Shown: positions 1 through 9,440 of the stretch, one piece after another
How the letters are laid out: the number at the start of each line of letters is the position of its first letter
How positions within the stretch are numbered: the first letter of the stretch is position 1
NCBI GenBank assembly: GCA_937921775.1
Contig: CAKZUK010000029.1
Span: 1 to 39,001, forward strand
Origin: an uncultured Saprospiraceae bacterium
GTDB taxonomy: Bacteria; Bacteroidota; Bacteroidia; Chitinophagales; Saprospiraceae
Reading direction: 5' to 3'
Length of the DNA: 39,001 nt
Notes under the pieces: model-generated
Databases searched by the model: none
What the model was told of the DNA's origin: nothing
What the model saw: the letters and a program-made list of their open reading frames with translations, nothing else
Position numbers and translations under genes: made by a program

Positions 1-244
1 TTAACATTAATCGATGAAGAATTTTTAGTTCAATTGACTAATTATTTGTCTTCATCCTTTTGGCTGGAGTCAAATAATTAGGAAAAGTGAGCTAAAAAGG
101 CTCAGCGATTATACTATAAATTAATTAGGTCATAGCACTTAAGTAGTTTAACGGAAATATCTAAATAATTTGGTCCCGTTATGCTATTGACATTGACATT
201 GAAAAAACTGCAACTGCAACTCCTATTGCAACTCCAACTCCCCC
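1..244. other. Intergenic sequence at left edge with inverted repeat and hexamer repeats
   Basis: No complete gene is visible. Plus-strand frame 1 is open from the edge to a TAG at 79-81 (26 codons ending WLESNN), so this may be the tail of an upstream plus-strand gene, but it is too short to prove. An 11-bp perfect inverted repeat, CTAATTATTTG at 38-48 and CAAATAATTAG at 71-81, overlaps that end and could be a terminator-like hairpin. Positions 161-178 carry one copy of the CTAAATAATTTGGTCCCG motif that recurs near 24.3 and 26.7 kb. Positions 186-202 are ATTGAC repeated 2.8 times, followed by TGCAAC/TCCAAC-type hexamers up to 243, ending at the stop codon of the next gene. Confidence 0.4.
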
Positions 245-1666
245 CTATTTCTCCACAGGATTTAAGCCAAGTTCCTTCCCCTGCTCCAGCATAAACGCAA
301 ACGCTGCATCATAGTCATTCGGGCATGCACCATCCAAAATGGCCTCACGAATCGCCAATTTAATCGTTCCAACCGTTCGACTTGGTGACAATCCAAAGGT
401 CTCCATAATCAATTCTCCAGAGATTGGTGGTTCCCAATTTCTAAGCTTGTCCTTCTCCTCTATTTCTTTCAATAGATCTCTGACCATTACATAGTTCGAC
501 AAGTAACGCTGAACTTTCTTGGCATTTTTAGAAGTGATATCTGCTTCACAAAGCAGCATCAAATCGTCAATATCATCTCCTGCATCAAACAACAATCGTC
601 GGATAGCAGCATCCGTCACATTTTCTTTTGTCAAACTAATCGGACGCAAATGGAGTCGTACTAACTTTTGTACATACTTCATTTTGCCATCCATTGGCAG
701 TTTCATTTTTCTAAAAATACGAGGTGTCATCGCTGCCCCTAGCGCTTCATGACCATGGAAGGTCCAACCATGTTTTGGATCAAAACGCTTGGTCGGAGGC
801 TTGGCAATATCGTGCATGATTGCAGACCATCTCAACCATAGCTTGTCGGTATTTTTACAAAGATTATCCAACACCTCTAGTGTATGATAAAAATTATCTT
901 TGTGTCCTTTCCCATCTATAACGTCTACTCCATACAAAGCGGCCATTTCCGGAAAAATTATTTCTAACAAACCAGTATCAAATAATTGTTTGAATCCAAC
1001 GGAAGGTTTATCCGTCATTATTATTTTCTCCAACTCGATGTTAATCCGTTCTTTTGAAACGATGTTGATACGATTTCGATATTTCCCAATGGCTTTAAAG
1101 GTTTCTTCTTCGATATCAAAACCGAGTTGGGTAGAAAAACGAATACCTCGCATCATCCGCAATGGATCATCAGAAAATGTTTTGCCAGGTTCAAGTGGTG
1201 TTTTAATCGTCTTAGTTTCTAAGTGATGTAAGCCACCAAAAGGGTCTATTATTTCACCAAAGTTGGAAGCATTTAGGCTTACAGCCAAAGCATTGATGGT
1301 AAAATCTCTTCTATTTTGATCATCTTCCAGTGAGCCTTCTTCTACAGTAGGCTTTCGCGAATCATGTCGGTAAGATTCTCGGCGGGCACCAACAAACTCA
1401 ATCTCCTGGTCTTTGTGACGAATCATGGCTGTACCAAATCGTTGGTAAACAGCTATTCGGGGAATAGGACGTAAACGTGCTGCTACTTCCTGAGCCAAAC
1501 GTATTCCGCTGCCTATACAAACGATGTCCAAATCCTTGGATTCCCGAGCAAGCAATCGATCACGTACGTATCCACCTACCACATACGAAGGACTTTTCAA
1601 TTCCGCTGCAACTTGCTCAATGATCATTAAGATTTCCCTTTCGTGTGGTTGAATGTCAAAAACCAA
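245..1666 (-). CDS. cca: CCA tRNA nucleotidyltransferase (HD-domain type)
   Basis: Adds or repairs the 3'-terminal CCA of tRNAs in the cytoplasm without a nucleic-acid template. The 473-residue product has the class II nucleotidyltransferase head: GGYVRD at residues 31-36, the metal-binding pair D45/D47 in KDLDIV, and RRDFTINALA at 119-128. A tRNA-binding middle region follows, then an HD phosphohydrolase-type domain with H285-D286 in HDIAKP. Length matches the Bacteroidota family with a C-terminal HD domain. The chosen start is TTG. An ATG at 1627 is in frame, but it would remove the helix that precedes the GGYVRD motif in homologues, and a TAA lies only seven codons upstream of the TTG. It lies 224 nt downstream of dusB on the same strand; both act on tRNA. 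Enzyme identity is very secure, the start less so. Confidence 0.95.
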   Translation of the reverse strand: MVFDIQPHEREILMIIEQVAAELKSPSYVVGGYVRDRLLARESKDLDIVCIGSGIRLAQEVAARLRPIPRIAVYQRFGTAMIRHKDQEIEFVGARRESYRHDSRKPTVEEGSLEDDQNRRDFTINALAVSLNASNFGEIIDPFGGLHHLETKTIKTPLEPGKTFSDDPLRMMRGIRFSTQLGFDIEEETFKAIGKYRNRINIVSKERINIELEKIIMTDKPSVGFKQLFDTGLLEIIFPEMAALYGVDVIDGKGHKDNFYHTLEVLDNLCKNTDKLWLRWSAIMHDIAKPPTKRFDPKHGWTFHGHEALGAAMTPRIFRKMKLPMDGKMKYVQKLVRLHLRPISLTKENVTDAAIRRLLFDAGDDIDDLMLLCEADITSKNAKKVQRYLSNYVMVRDLLKEIEEKDKLRNWEPPISGELIMETFGLSPSRTVGTIKLAIREAILDGACPNDYDAAFAFMLEQGKELGLNPVEK

Positions 1667-1890
1667 ATTTATATTTTTTTTCTGTTAATGTAGGTAAATT
1701 CTATTCGTCTCAGCTATACGTTTATACCTTTGGTACTAAAAACATAGCTTAGCTTGCCTTACTTCCTATTCCTCACCTTTGGCTCCTCAGCTCAGCAATC
1801 GCTTTGCAATAGCGCTTACCGATGTTTAGGCCTTTGTAATGAGGACTCTACAATCGCGGGCCATTCTAATTTCGATTCTAATTCTAATGC
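1667..1890. repeat. Spacer with TTCTAA hexamer repeat
   Basis: Gap between the CCA enzyme gene and dusB. It holds TTCTAA in tandem at 1876-1887 and another copy at 1864-1869, right after the dusB stop on the minus strand. I see no convincing terminator hairpin and no coding sequence. A 95-codon plus-strand reading frame through here runs into antisense dusB and looks spurious. Confidence 0.4.
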
Positions 1891-2907
1891 TTACTTTTTC
1901 AGTCCCACTTCTTGCACCATCATCTCAATACCATCAAAATGCGTTTCAATTTCATCTAAAACGGCAAAGAGTTCAGCTGGATCATGCAGCGTCACCAGTC
2001 TCATCCGAAAGGGCTTAATATTTGGCAAGCCTCGGAAATAGTTTGTGTAATGACGTCTCATTTCTAATACCCCCAACTTTACACCTTTCCATTCAATCGA
2101 GTGTGTTAAGTGCTGTCGAGCTGCTTGTACTTTTTCATTCAAGGTAGGAGGAGCTAGTATTTCACCAGTCTTAAAGAAGTGTTTGATTTCTCTAAAAATC
2201 CATGGATTACCAATGCTTGCTCGTCCAATCATAATACCGTCTACGGCATATCGCTCTCGGTATTCCTTTGCTTTTTGGGGACTATTAATATCACCATTTC
2301 CGAATACAGGGATATGAATTCTCGGATTATCTTTTATCTTTCCAATTAAGGTCCAATCTGCTTCTCCCTTATACATCTGCTTTCTGGTACGACCATGAAT
2401 GGAGATGGCCTTGATACCAACATCTTGTAAACGCTCAGCAACTTCATCCACATACTTCGTTTCATCATCCCAACCCAATCTGGTTTTCACCGTAACTGGC
2501 AAGTTGGTAGAATCGACCACTGCTTTAGTCAACTTCACCATCATATCAAGATCCTGAAGGATACCAGCTCCAGCCATTCGGCAAACGACTTTCTTTACAG
2601 GGCAACCGTAGTTGATGTCCAACACTTCTGGCTTTGCTTCCTCTACAATTTCGGCAGCACGCATCATTGAATCGAGTTTCGCTCCAAAAATCTGAATACC
2701 TACAGGTCTTTCTTCATCGTAAATATCAAGCTTCTGCACACTTTTAGTTGCATCACGAATCAAACCTTCCACTGAAATAAATTCGGTGTACATCATATCA
2801 CAGCCCTGCTGTTTGCACAAAGCACGAAACGGCGGATCACTAACATCTTCCATGGGAGCCAACAATAGTGGGAACTCTCCTAATTCTGTATTTCCTATTT
2901 TTACCAT
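1891..2907 (-). CDS. dusB: tRNA-dihydrouridine synthase (DusB family)
   Basis: FMN-dependent reductase that converts selected uridines in tRNA to dihydrouridine using NADPH. The 338-residue protein begins with the TIM-barrel flavin-binding signature LLAPMEDVSDPPFR (residues 14-28). The catalytic cysteine is C102 in DINYGCPVKK. The phosphate/FMN-binding segments follow (TVKTRLGW, IHGRTRKQMYKG, GNGDI, GIMIGRA). The short C-terminal helical tRNA-binding domain is present, so the gene looks complete. The ATG start is preceded, 9 nt upstream, by TAATTTTG, a full match to the Bacteroidota -7 element, implying a very short leader. It is divergent from nhaD. Family assignment is firm; the exact modified position cannot be read from sequence. 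Confidence 0.95.
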   Translation of the reverse strand: MVKIGNTELGEFPLLLAPMEDVSDPPFRALCKQQGCDMMYTEFISVEGLIRDATKSVQKLDIYDEERPVGIQIFGAKLDSMMRAAEIVEEAKPEVLDINYGCPVKKVVCRMAGAGILQDLDMMVKLTKAVVDSTNLPVTVKTRLGWDDETKYVDEVAERLQDVGIKAISIHGRTRKQMYKGEADWTLIGKIKDNPRIHIPVFGNGDINSPQKAKEYRERYAVDGIMIGRASIGNPWIFREIKHFFKTGEILAPPTLNEKVQAARQHLTHSIEWKGVKLGVLEMRRHYTNYFRGLPNIKPFRMRLVTLHDPAELFAVLDEIETHFDGIEMMVQEVGLKK

Positions 2908-2915
2908 AATCGATG

Positions 2916-2923
2916 CAAAATTA
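2916..2923 (-). promoter_or_regulatory. Putative -7 promoter element of dusB
   Basis: The minus strand reads TAATTTTG, an exact match to the Bacteroidota TAnnTTTG element, ending 9 nt before the dusB ATG. No good -33 TTTG lies 17-23 nt further upstream. If used, transcription would start only about 0-5 nt before the start codon. Confidence 0.45.
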
Positions 2924-3001
2924 ACTAAATTCCTGCTTAGTATGTAGATTTGTTTAAAAACTTCCTAGTACAAATTCATTTTCAAAACATCCCTATTTAA
3001 A

Positions 3002-3032
3002 TTTCAGTTCCAAAAGATATTTTTTAACTTTG
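3002..3032 (+). promoter_or_regulatory. Putative promoter of nhaD
   Basis: TTTC at 3002-3005 (one mismatch to the TTTG -33 box), 19-nt spacer, then TAACTTTG at 3025-3032, an exact TAnnTTTG -7 box. The spacing is ideal for the Bacteroidota primary sigma factor. It would give a leader of about 100 nt before the nhaD ATG. Confidence 0.6.
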
Positions 3033-3137
3033 TCGCCATTGTTTTTTCTAATTTTTCTAAAAGAAAAAACACTCCAATAACTAACTGAATATCAGTATTT
3101 TAAGCAATTGTTTCACGCACATTAAACCGCATAATTC

Positions 3138-4532
3138 ATGCTCACCGGTATTATACTTTGTTTCATCCTTGGTTACCTAACCATTGTATTTGAACATCCA
3201 CTAAAACTTGACAAAACAGTACCTGCCCTGATTATGGGTGCTTTGTGCTGGGCATTACTTGCCATTGGCTTTAATAGTGGAGTTATTGACGTAGTAGATA
3301 CGCACGATCATATTTTTTCAATAACAGGACTTACTGGAGATGCTTTGCATGATGCAGAACATGGTTTCTCCAACTTATTACTCCACCATTTTGGTAAAAC
3401 ATCAGAAATTCTGATTTTCCTTATTGGTGCGATGACAATTGTCGAAATCATTGACCTTCACCTTGGCTTTGAAGTTTTGAAAGGTTACGTTAAGACTAAA
3501 AGCAAGAAAAAATTGCTTTGGATCTTAGGTATTTTAGCTTTCATACTATCAGCTATTATTGATAACCTTACTGCAACTATCGTATTGGTTACGCTCTTGC
3601 GAAAGATTATTCCAGACAGAACTGAAAGACTTTGGTTTGTTGGTCTGATCGTAATTGCAGCCAATGCAGGAGGTGCCTGGTCACCCATTGGTGATGTGAC
3701 CACTACCATGCTTTGGATTGGAGGTAAAGTAACCTCATTGGGCTTAATGAAGTACTTAATTTTACCTTCTATAGTTTGTTTTGTTGTGCCTACTTTTATC
3801 GCAACCTTCCTAAAGCCATTTCAAGGAGATATTACCCTTAAGGTTGAAGAAAACTTAAGTGCTGAAAAGTTATTAAGTAGCCAGACCATGTTATTTCTTG
3901 GTTTGTCTGCGATTGTTTTTGTTCCAATATTTAAGACATTGACACACCTTCCTCCTTACGTGGGAATGATGCTTAGTTTAGGTGTAGTTTGGTTGGTTTC
4001 AGAATACATTCACCCAGAAGAAGATTTTACAAAAGAGAAGAAAGCAAGATACTCTGCTCACAAGGCTTTATCAAGAATTGAACTTTCCAGTATTCTTTTC
4101 TTTCTTGGTATCCTAATGGCTGTAGCAGCGCTTGAAAGTGCTGTATTCGGTACAGTTGTCACTAATGGACAGGATGTTCAGGTGGGTACCTTACGCTACG
4201 TGGCAGAGATGCTTGATAGGGCTATTCCAAATCAGGATATTGTTGTTATCTTAATCGGTATTGTATCTGCAATCATTGATAACGTTCCTTTGGTTGCGGC
4301 CTCAATGGGTATGTATATTAGTCCAACCGATTCTAAGTTATGGCACTTTATCGCCTACTCTGCTGGTACAGGTGGTAGTTTATTAATCATCGGATCGGCA
4401 GCAGGAGTTGCAGCAATGGGTATGGAAAAAGTAGATTTCATCTGGTACTTGAAAAAGATTGGCTGGCTAGCTTTCGTTGGCTTTATAGCTGGAGCGGGAG
4501 CCTTCCTTGTTTTGTACAATATACTGCATTAA
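3138..4532 (+). CDS. nhaD: NhaD-type sodium/proton antiporter
   Basis: Inner-membrane antiporter of the ion transporter superfamily that exchanges Na+ or Li+ for H+ and so supports salt and pH homeostasis. The 464-residue protein has about a dozen hydrophobic segments, starting with an N-terminal one (LTGIILCFILGYLTIVF). It has two related intramembrane motifs typical of the NhaD family: SAIIDNLTATIVLV in the N-terminal half and SAIIDNVPLVAASM in the C-terminal half. These conserved Asp-Asn pairs are expected to lie in the ion path. The stretch NAGGAWSPIGDVTTTMLWIGG is also a family hallmark. The gene is monocistronic, with its own promoter upstream and a strong hairpin terminator about 20 nt after the stop. 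Its presence fits a marine or brackish habitat, which is inference. Confidence 0.93.
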   Translation: MLTGIILCFILGYLTIVFEHPLKLDKTVPALIMGALCWALLAIGFNSGVIDVVDTHDHIFSITGLTGDALHDAEHGFSNLLLHHFGKTSEILIFLIGAMTIVEIIDLHLGFEVLKGYVKTKSKKKLLWILGILAFILSAIIDNLTATIVLVTLLRKIIPDRTERLWFVGLIVIAANAGGAWSPIGDVTTTMLWIGGKVTSLGLMKYLILPSIVCFVVPTFIATFLKPFQGDITLKVEENLSAEKLLSSQTMLFLGLSAIVFVPIFKTLTHLPPYVGMMLSLGVVWLVSEYIHPEEDFTKEKKARYSAHKALSRIELSSILFFLGILMAVAALESAVFGTVVTNGQDVQVGTLRYVAEMLDRAIPNQDIVVILIGIVSAIIDNVPLVAASMGMYISPTDSKLWHFIAYSAGTGGSLLIIGSAAGVAAMGMEKVDFIWYLKKIGWLAFVGFIAGAGAFLVLYNILH

Positions 4533-4552
4533 GATTATTGATCTTTCGAAAT

Positions 4553-4591
4553 AAAAAACCGACCCTGTAAGTTTACAGAGTCGGTTTTTTT
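4553..4591 (+). terminator. Bidirectional rho-independent terminator after nhaD
   Basis: Stem CCGACCCTGTAA (4559-4570) pairs with TTACAGAGTCGG (4573-4584) with a single mismatch, flanked by an A6 tract on the left and a T7 tract on the right. It can therefore terminate nhaD on the plus strand and the convergent SprB-repeat gene on the minus strand. Confidence 0.9.
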
Positions 4592-4600
4592 ATTTCTTTA

Positions 4601-4700
4601 AATGTAAAATATAATACCGCAAAAGTCTAAATGTAAAAATTTGCTCTTCTAAGGAGAAGCTACAGTATTCCGGTACTTTTACATTTTACGATTTTACATT
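4601..4700. repeat. Intergenic inverted-repeat element, copy 1
   Basis: Bounded by AATGTAAAAT (4601-4610) and ATTTTACATT (4691-4700), a perfect 10-bp inverted repeat, with further internal matches (ATGTAAAAA against CTTTTACATTTT). It lies between convergent genes. It shares the words AATGTAAAA and ACCGCAAAA with the cleaner element at 33888-34017, which suggests one family. Confidence 0.55.
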
Positions 4701-4702
4701 CT

Positions 4703-7700
4703 TCAATTCTTCACCAGCATCATTGAAGTCAATTCACCGCCAATATTTATTTTCACAACATAAACACCAGCTGATTCTGCGGACAAGTCAATAATCGTCA
4801 GCAATTGACGTGCCTCATAAACTTGTGGATTCAAAACTTTCTTCCCACTCAAGTCAAAGACCTCAACCTGAATTGGTTTCGTTTCCGACAATTCAATCAA
4901 TAACTGAGCTTCATTGTCTGTTGGATTTGGAGATAACTCCAAACGCTTCACAAGCGTAATGTCCTTCGTTGAAATAATCACTTCTGTTTCTGCTTCAACG
5001 ATAACTGAAGTGACCATCATGCAACCATTCCCATCACTAACGGTCACCATGTAGCTACCAGCCGCTAAACCAGTAGCAGTTGCCATCGTCTGATTTCCTG
5101 TATTTGAATCCCAATTATAATCGTATGGCATCGTTCCACCAGAAACACTAAGGGTAGCAGTACCGTCTGACATTTCATTGACATCTGCAGTCGAATTAGA
5201 TGTTGCTTGCAATTCATCCGGCTCATCTACAAAAATGATTTCTGAGATGAAGACACAGTCATTTACGTCTGTTACAGTCAACAAGTAATTACCACTTGAC
5301 AAGTCATCTAGATCTTCTGTTGTCGTTCCATTACTCCAGTGGTATTCATAAGGCTCTGTTCCACCGTTTACCGTTACATCAATGCTTCCAGATTCAAATC
5401 CATTGCATAAACTATTGTCAATACCTGCAAGTGTTATTTCAATTGCTGATTCAGGGGATTGAACAGTAAATAAAGGAGAGATAATCTCGCATCCTACTGC
5501 ATCAATAATTGTACATTGGTAATCCCCTCCTGCTAAATTATCAAGATTAGAAGAAGTTGCTCCATTATTCCAAGCAATGTCATATGGAGGGCTACCTCCA
5601 AATATTCCTGTATTAATACTACCTGCATTTTCTCCAAAACAAGTAACACTTTCAATACTGTTCAAATTAATTTCAATGGCAGTTGGGTTATCAACAGTAA
5701 CTAATGGTGAAACGGTTGTACAACCATTTCCATCAGTAATCGTCAACAAATAATTTCCTGAGCCAACACCGATTAAATCCTCATTCGTATACCCATTACT
5801 CCAAGCATAAGTCAGTGGATCAGAACCACCTTCAATATCTACATAAACTTGCCCAGTCGTTTCTCCAAAACAAGTTGGAGATTCTACGCTGTGAATCACT
5901 ACGTTCAATGCTGCAGGTTCATCAATTTCAATTGATTGTGTAATACCTGTGCATCCATTGGCATCTGTGATGGTCACCGAGTAGATACCGCCGCCTATTC
6001 CACTTATTGCTTCAGTCCCCGCAGAACTTGAAATTATAAGTCCATTGCTCCAAGCAAATTGGTAAGGTGCTTGTCCTACGATTGCAGAGACTACAATCTC
6101 TCCATTATTTGCTCCATAACAATCAGGGTTTGTAGATTGACTTACGTCCATTTCAATTTCATCAATGTATTGAACCCCAATATCATTTACATAACCAACA
6201 CAGCTATTAGCATCTGTTATCGTCACATTGTATGAACCTACAGGCAGCGAGTTAATCGCATAAGATCCATTGATTCCTATAATTGTTCCGCTAACACTTC
6301 CAGTTATTGAACTCCATGAATAATCATATGGGCCAATACCTGTAACTGGGCTAACTGTAATCGATCCAGATGATGAACCACATCCTATTCCGATTACGTT
6401 CACAGCAGATGCAGATAGTTCACCTCCGTCTCCTATGGTGATACTATCAAAAACAGCGGTACAAGCATTCGCATCAGTTACAGTTACTTCATACATTCCA
6501 CTTGGAACATTAGTAGTAGCGGCCTCCAATGATCCGGTTGACCATTGATAAGTATATGGCTCTAGGCCATCAAATACTAAAATCTCAGCAGATCCATCGC
6601 TACCACATGCTTCGTCAACAATATTAGTCATCGAACTCATTCCTGACATTGGTTGAACTTCAAAACTTTTGTTGATGGAACATCCATTATTATCATCAGT
6701 AATTACTAAGTCGTAAACACCTCCTGTTATTTGAACAATATCTTCTGCAGTATTTACAAAAGCATTTGGCCCAGACCATTCAAAACTATAAGGTCCTTCT
6801 CCCCCATTGACTGCAATATCCAAAGCAGCATCAGCAGTTCCATAACAGGATCCGTCAATCATGTTGACTACATTAGATTCAATTACAGGACACTGGGTGG
6901 TAAAAGAAAAAGATGGACAACTTTCAACCTCTCCCAAATTATTATAAGGTAAGATGGTTGCAAAATAAGTTGTATTGTAATCTAAAGTTCCTGGGTCATA
7001 AGAAAGCGAACTACCAAGATCCGTCAATGGCATCACATCATCACTTCCAATACTTGTCCCCAACATTAATCTGTAACCTGTAGCTGTGAAGGCAGGTGTC
7101 CAAGTAAGTTCAGTATTAATGTCAATATTATTTCCGTTTGGTGAAGTAAGGAAAGCACATAACTGAGCGCTTGTTAAACATAAATCAAATGATCCTTCAT
7201 CGCCTTTTGCGGTAAAGAGCTGAATATAATAATCTGTGTTTGGATCTAATCCATAAAAGACACTTTCATCGCAAAACATAGGTGCTCCTCCACAATTTTC
7301 ATAAAGTGCATAACGAACATCTGTTGCTGTACCTTCAGTTACTTCTATTTCAAAACCTGTAAACATTCCCGTATTAAATCGGTACCAAACATCTGTGACT
7401 GACTGAGTCGCAGATATCGCACATGGTGGTGTGACAATAGCTTGTGCAGCTCCAGCATTTGAAGCAGATACTAAATTACAAACTGTATCGACACTCAAAA
7501 GTGTTGCAGTTCCCATTGGTCGACAGGAATTGCCATTATCGTTACAATCTTGATTATTAGGGATTAAGCTAGCTGTATTACATTCAAGAGAAATCTCAAA
7601 GGCTCCAGTTGTGTTTCCGTAACCATGAACCATAACAAAATATTTACTTGAACCCAAAGTTGAAAAACGAACCTCAGAAGCAGTAACTGAACCACAGGAA

Positions 7701-9382
7701 GGCGTATCGTCATTACCGGTCACACAAACGAAATCAGGACCGTTATCACAATCTCCTCCTACCAAACAAAAAACATCTAATCGAGTATCAAAAGATGAAT
7801 TACAAAGCGACAAAACAAATTCATCGCCGGTTCCATTTATTTGGAAAAACGCGTTGGGTGCAGTCAATTCACCAGATCCACAAATAGTGGCAGGTAAGCC
7901 TGTAGTGCTTAGTGAATATCCTGTTGTATTACCAGTCAAAACCTCGCCACAAGACATAGGTAATGAACCGCAAATATCATTATTAACTGGAGCTGAAGTC
8001 GCTTCTATACAGAAAGTACCTTGTGTACCATTCCATCCTGAAACTTGAATATAGTAAGTCTCTCCTACTGTTGTTGGAGCTCCAGAAATTATTGAATTGT
8101 AGTTTTCAATAATTCCACCATCTTGATCACAATCTATTTCTGTAAAGGTGGTATAGTTCAAACAATCTCCTGCACTATAAAATGTAACTTCTGTATCTGT
8201 ACTGGTATAGCCATCAAAGTCAGTAGATATGCTTGTCGTTTCAGCATCCGCAACAAATTTGAACCAAACAGCATTATTAATGCCACTAAAGCAAGTTCCT
8301 GCAGGCTCACCAGGTTCCATTCCCGCTAATGTATTATCACCTACAGAGCAAACAGCATTCAATATCAAATCTTGCGCTAAGCAAGGCTTTCCTGCTGTTG
8401 GATAAGTACATATTCCGCTTTCGAAAGTTGCATTAGGATCATAGTTCGTTGCGGCAGGATCAGTACATCCCGTTATCTCACGTTTAATACAAATTTCATG
8501 ATTACCAACATCATTGCTACCATAATCCCAAACTCTGAAATAGATTAGATCTCCTTCAGTCATATCGATGAAAGTTCTCGAAGATTCATTATTACACATT
8601 ACCGGATCATAAGCGGTTAAGTTACCGCAGACGCCAGTATAACATTCCATTACTGAAGAAAACCCAGGCGTACTAATAAATTCAAAAGTAACAACTCCAG
8701 AAGCAGGCACGGTTAAACTATACCATACATCTAAAGGGACAGCTGCACCATCAGAACATGAAGGACTGGGAGCAACTTCTGCGATACTACCAGATGCACC
8801 ACTATAAGGTGAAAGGTCTATCAGGTTACAAGTCCCATCCAAATTCATTTTTAAGTCAAGATTGGTCGCATCAATACAGTCATCATTTGCAAGTGAAGCT
8901 AGAATACAACTACAATCATTGTAAGTAGCTGTATCATCATAATTTGTTGCAATGGGATCTGTGCAACCTGGGGTGGCACCGCATGAGAAACAGCTGATTG
9001 AGGTTTCTCTACAAGCACCTTCAGTTCCACAATTATCATCCATATTAAAGTGAACTGCATAAATACCTGACATAGGTGCTGTAAATTGAAAAGGCGTGGT
9101 ACCGTGGCCAACCATTTCGCCGAGATCATCATAAACAGTGATGTAATCATTACAGTTTGCAGATGTAACGACATATTCATTACCAGCTATTACATCGGTT
9201 ACGCTTGCAAACTCTCCAGCATAGTTGCAATTACTAATACTGGCAGCAAGCAAATCAACTGGTGCAGATGCCCCTCCCCATTGTGAAGAATTGGTACATT
9301 GAGAAAAGGATTGTAATGCAAATAGGTTGCAGATAAGCAACATGCTTAAGGTAAATACACGATTTGGGTTTAAATTCGTCAT
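4703..9382 (-). CDS. Secreted SprB-repeat protein with type IX secretion sorting domain
   Basis: A large surface or secreted protein of 1,559 residues. The N-terminus is a Sec signal peptide (about residues 1-28, ending SFSQ before a Cys). The N-terminal half has several Cys-rich beta-sandwich-like domains and two GCTDP..ATNYD..A motifs (near 140 and 304). A fibronectin III-like unit lies around 745-825. Eight SprB-type repeats follow (about 845-1460), each with a PYxYxWSNG-like core and a GxYxVTVTDxNGC-like end. The last 80 residues are a T9SS type A sorting domain (LSPNPT, VFDLSGKKV, GVYVVKI, LVKN), which predicts export through the outer membrane and surface attachment. SprB itself is a gliding adhesin, but adhesion here is inference. 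ATG at 9382 is preferred because it starts the signal peptide directly; ATG 9409 or TTG 9445 would add 9 or 21 residues. Confidence 0.9.
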   Translation of the reverse strand: MTNLNPNRVFTLSMLLICNLFALQSFSQCTNSSQWGGASAPVDLLAASISNCNYAGEFASVTDVIAGNEYVVTSANCNDYITVYDDLGEMVGHGTTPFQFTAPMSGIYAVHFNMDDNCGTEGACRETSISCFSCGATPGCTDPIATNYDDTATYNDCSCILASLANDDCIDATNLDLKMNLDGTCNLIDLSPYSGASGSIAEVAPSPSCSDGAAVPLDVWYSLTVPASGVVTFEFISTPGFSSVMECYTGVCGNLTAYDPVMCNNESSRTFIDMTEGDLIYFRVWDYGSNDVGNHEICIKREITGCTDPAATNYDPNATFESGICTYPTAGKPCLAQDLILNAVCSVGDNTLAGMEPGEPAGTCFSGINNAVWFKFVADAETTSISTDFDGYTSTDTEVTFYSAGDCLNYTTFTEIDCDQDGGIIENYNSIISGAPTTVGETYYIQVSGWNGTQGTFCIEATSAPVNNDICGSLPMSCGEVLTGNTTGYSLSTTGLPATICGSGELTAPNAFFQINGTGDEFVLSLCNSSFDTRLDVFCLVGGDCDNGPDFVCVTGNDDTPSCGSVTASEVRFSTLGSSKYFVMVHGYGNTTGAFEISLECNTASLIPNNQDCNDNGNSCRPMGTATLLSVDTVCNLVSASNAGAAQAIVTPPCAISATQSVTDVWYRFNTGMFTGFEIEVTEGTATDVRYALYENCGGAPMFCDESVFYGLDPNTDYYIQLFTAKGDEGSFDLCLTSAQLCAFLTSPNGNNIDINTELTWTPAFTATGYRLMLGTSIGSDDVMPLTDLGSSLSYDPGTLDYNTTYFATILPYNNLGEVESCPSFSFTTQCPVIESNVVNMIDGSCYGTADAALDIAVNGGEGPYSFEWSGPNAFVNTAEDIVQITGGVYDLVITDDNNGCSINKSFEVQPMSGMSSMTNIVDEACGSDGSAEILVFDGLEPYTYQWSTGSLEAATTNVPSGMYEVTVTDANACTAVFDSITIGDGGELSASAVNVIGIGCGSSSGSITVSPVTGIGPYDYSWSSITGSVSGTIIGINGSYAINSLPVGSYNVTITDANSCVGYVNDIGVQYIDEIEMDVSQSTNPDCYGANNGEIVVSAIVGQAPYQFAWSNGLIISSSAGTEAISGIGGGIYSVTITDANGCTGITQSIEIDEPAALNVVIHSVESPTCFGETTGQVYVDIEGGSDPLTYAWSNGYTNEDLIGVGSGNYLLTITDGNGCTTVSPLVTVDNPTAIEINLNSIESVTCFGENAGSINTGIFGGSPPYDIAWNNGATSSNLDNLAGGDYQCTIIDAVGCEIISPLFTVQSPESAIEITLAGIDNSLCNGFESGSIDVTVNGGTEPYEYHWSNGTTTEDLDDLSSGNYLLTVTDVNDCVFISEIIFVDEPDELQATSNSTADVNEMSDGTATLSVSGGTMPYDYNWDSNTGNQTMATATGLAAGSYMVTVSDGNGCMMVTSVIVEAETEVIISTKDITLVKRLELSPNPTDNEAQLLIELSETKPIQVEVFDLSGKKVLNPQVYEARQLLTIIDLSAESAGVYVVKINIGGELTSMMLVKN

Positions 9383-9440
9383 TTTCCAGTTTTTGTTAAA
9401 TATGTTCATTGCAGTGGGAATTATAATTTTGTACAGAAAA

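Noticed and set aside
1..81. Open frame at the left edge as a definite partial gene
   Set aside because: Only 26 codons and no recognisable family; mentioned in the edge entry but not called.
1754..2041. A 95-codon plus-strand frame
   Set aside because: It covers a hexamer repeat and then runs antisense to the end of dusB.
4703..9382. The internal repeats of the adhesin gene as a CRISPR or DNA repeat array
   Set aside because: The periodicity is at protein level (SprB repeats), with diverged DNA and no spacer pattern.
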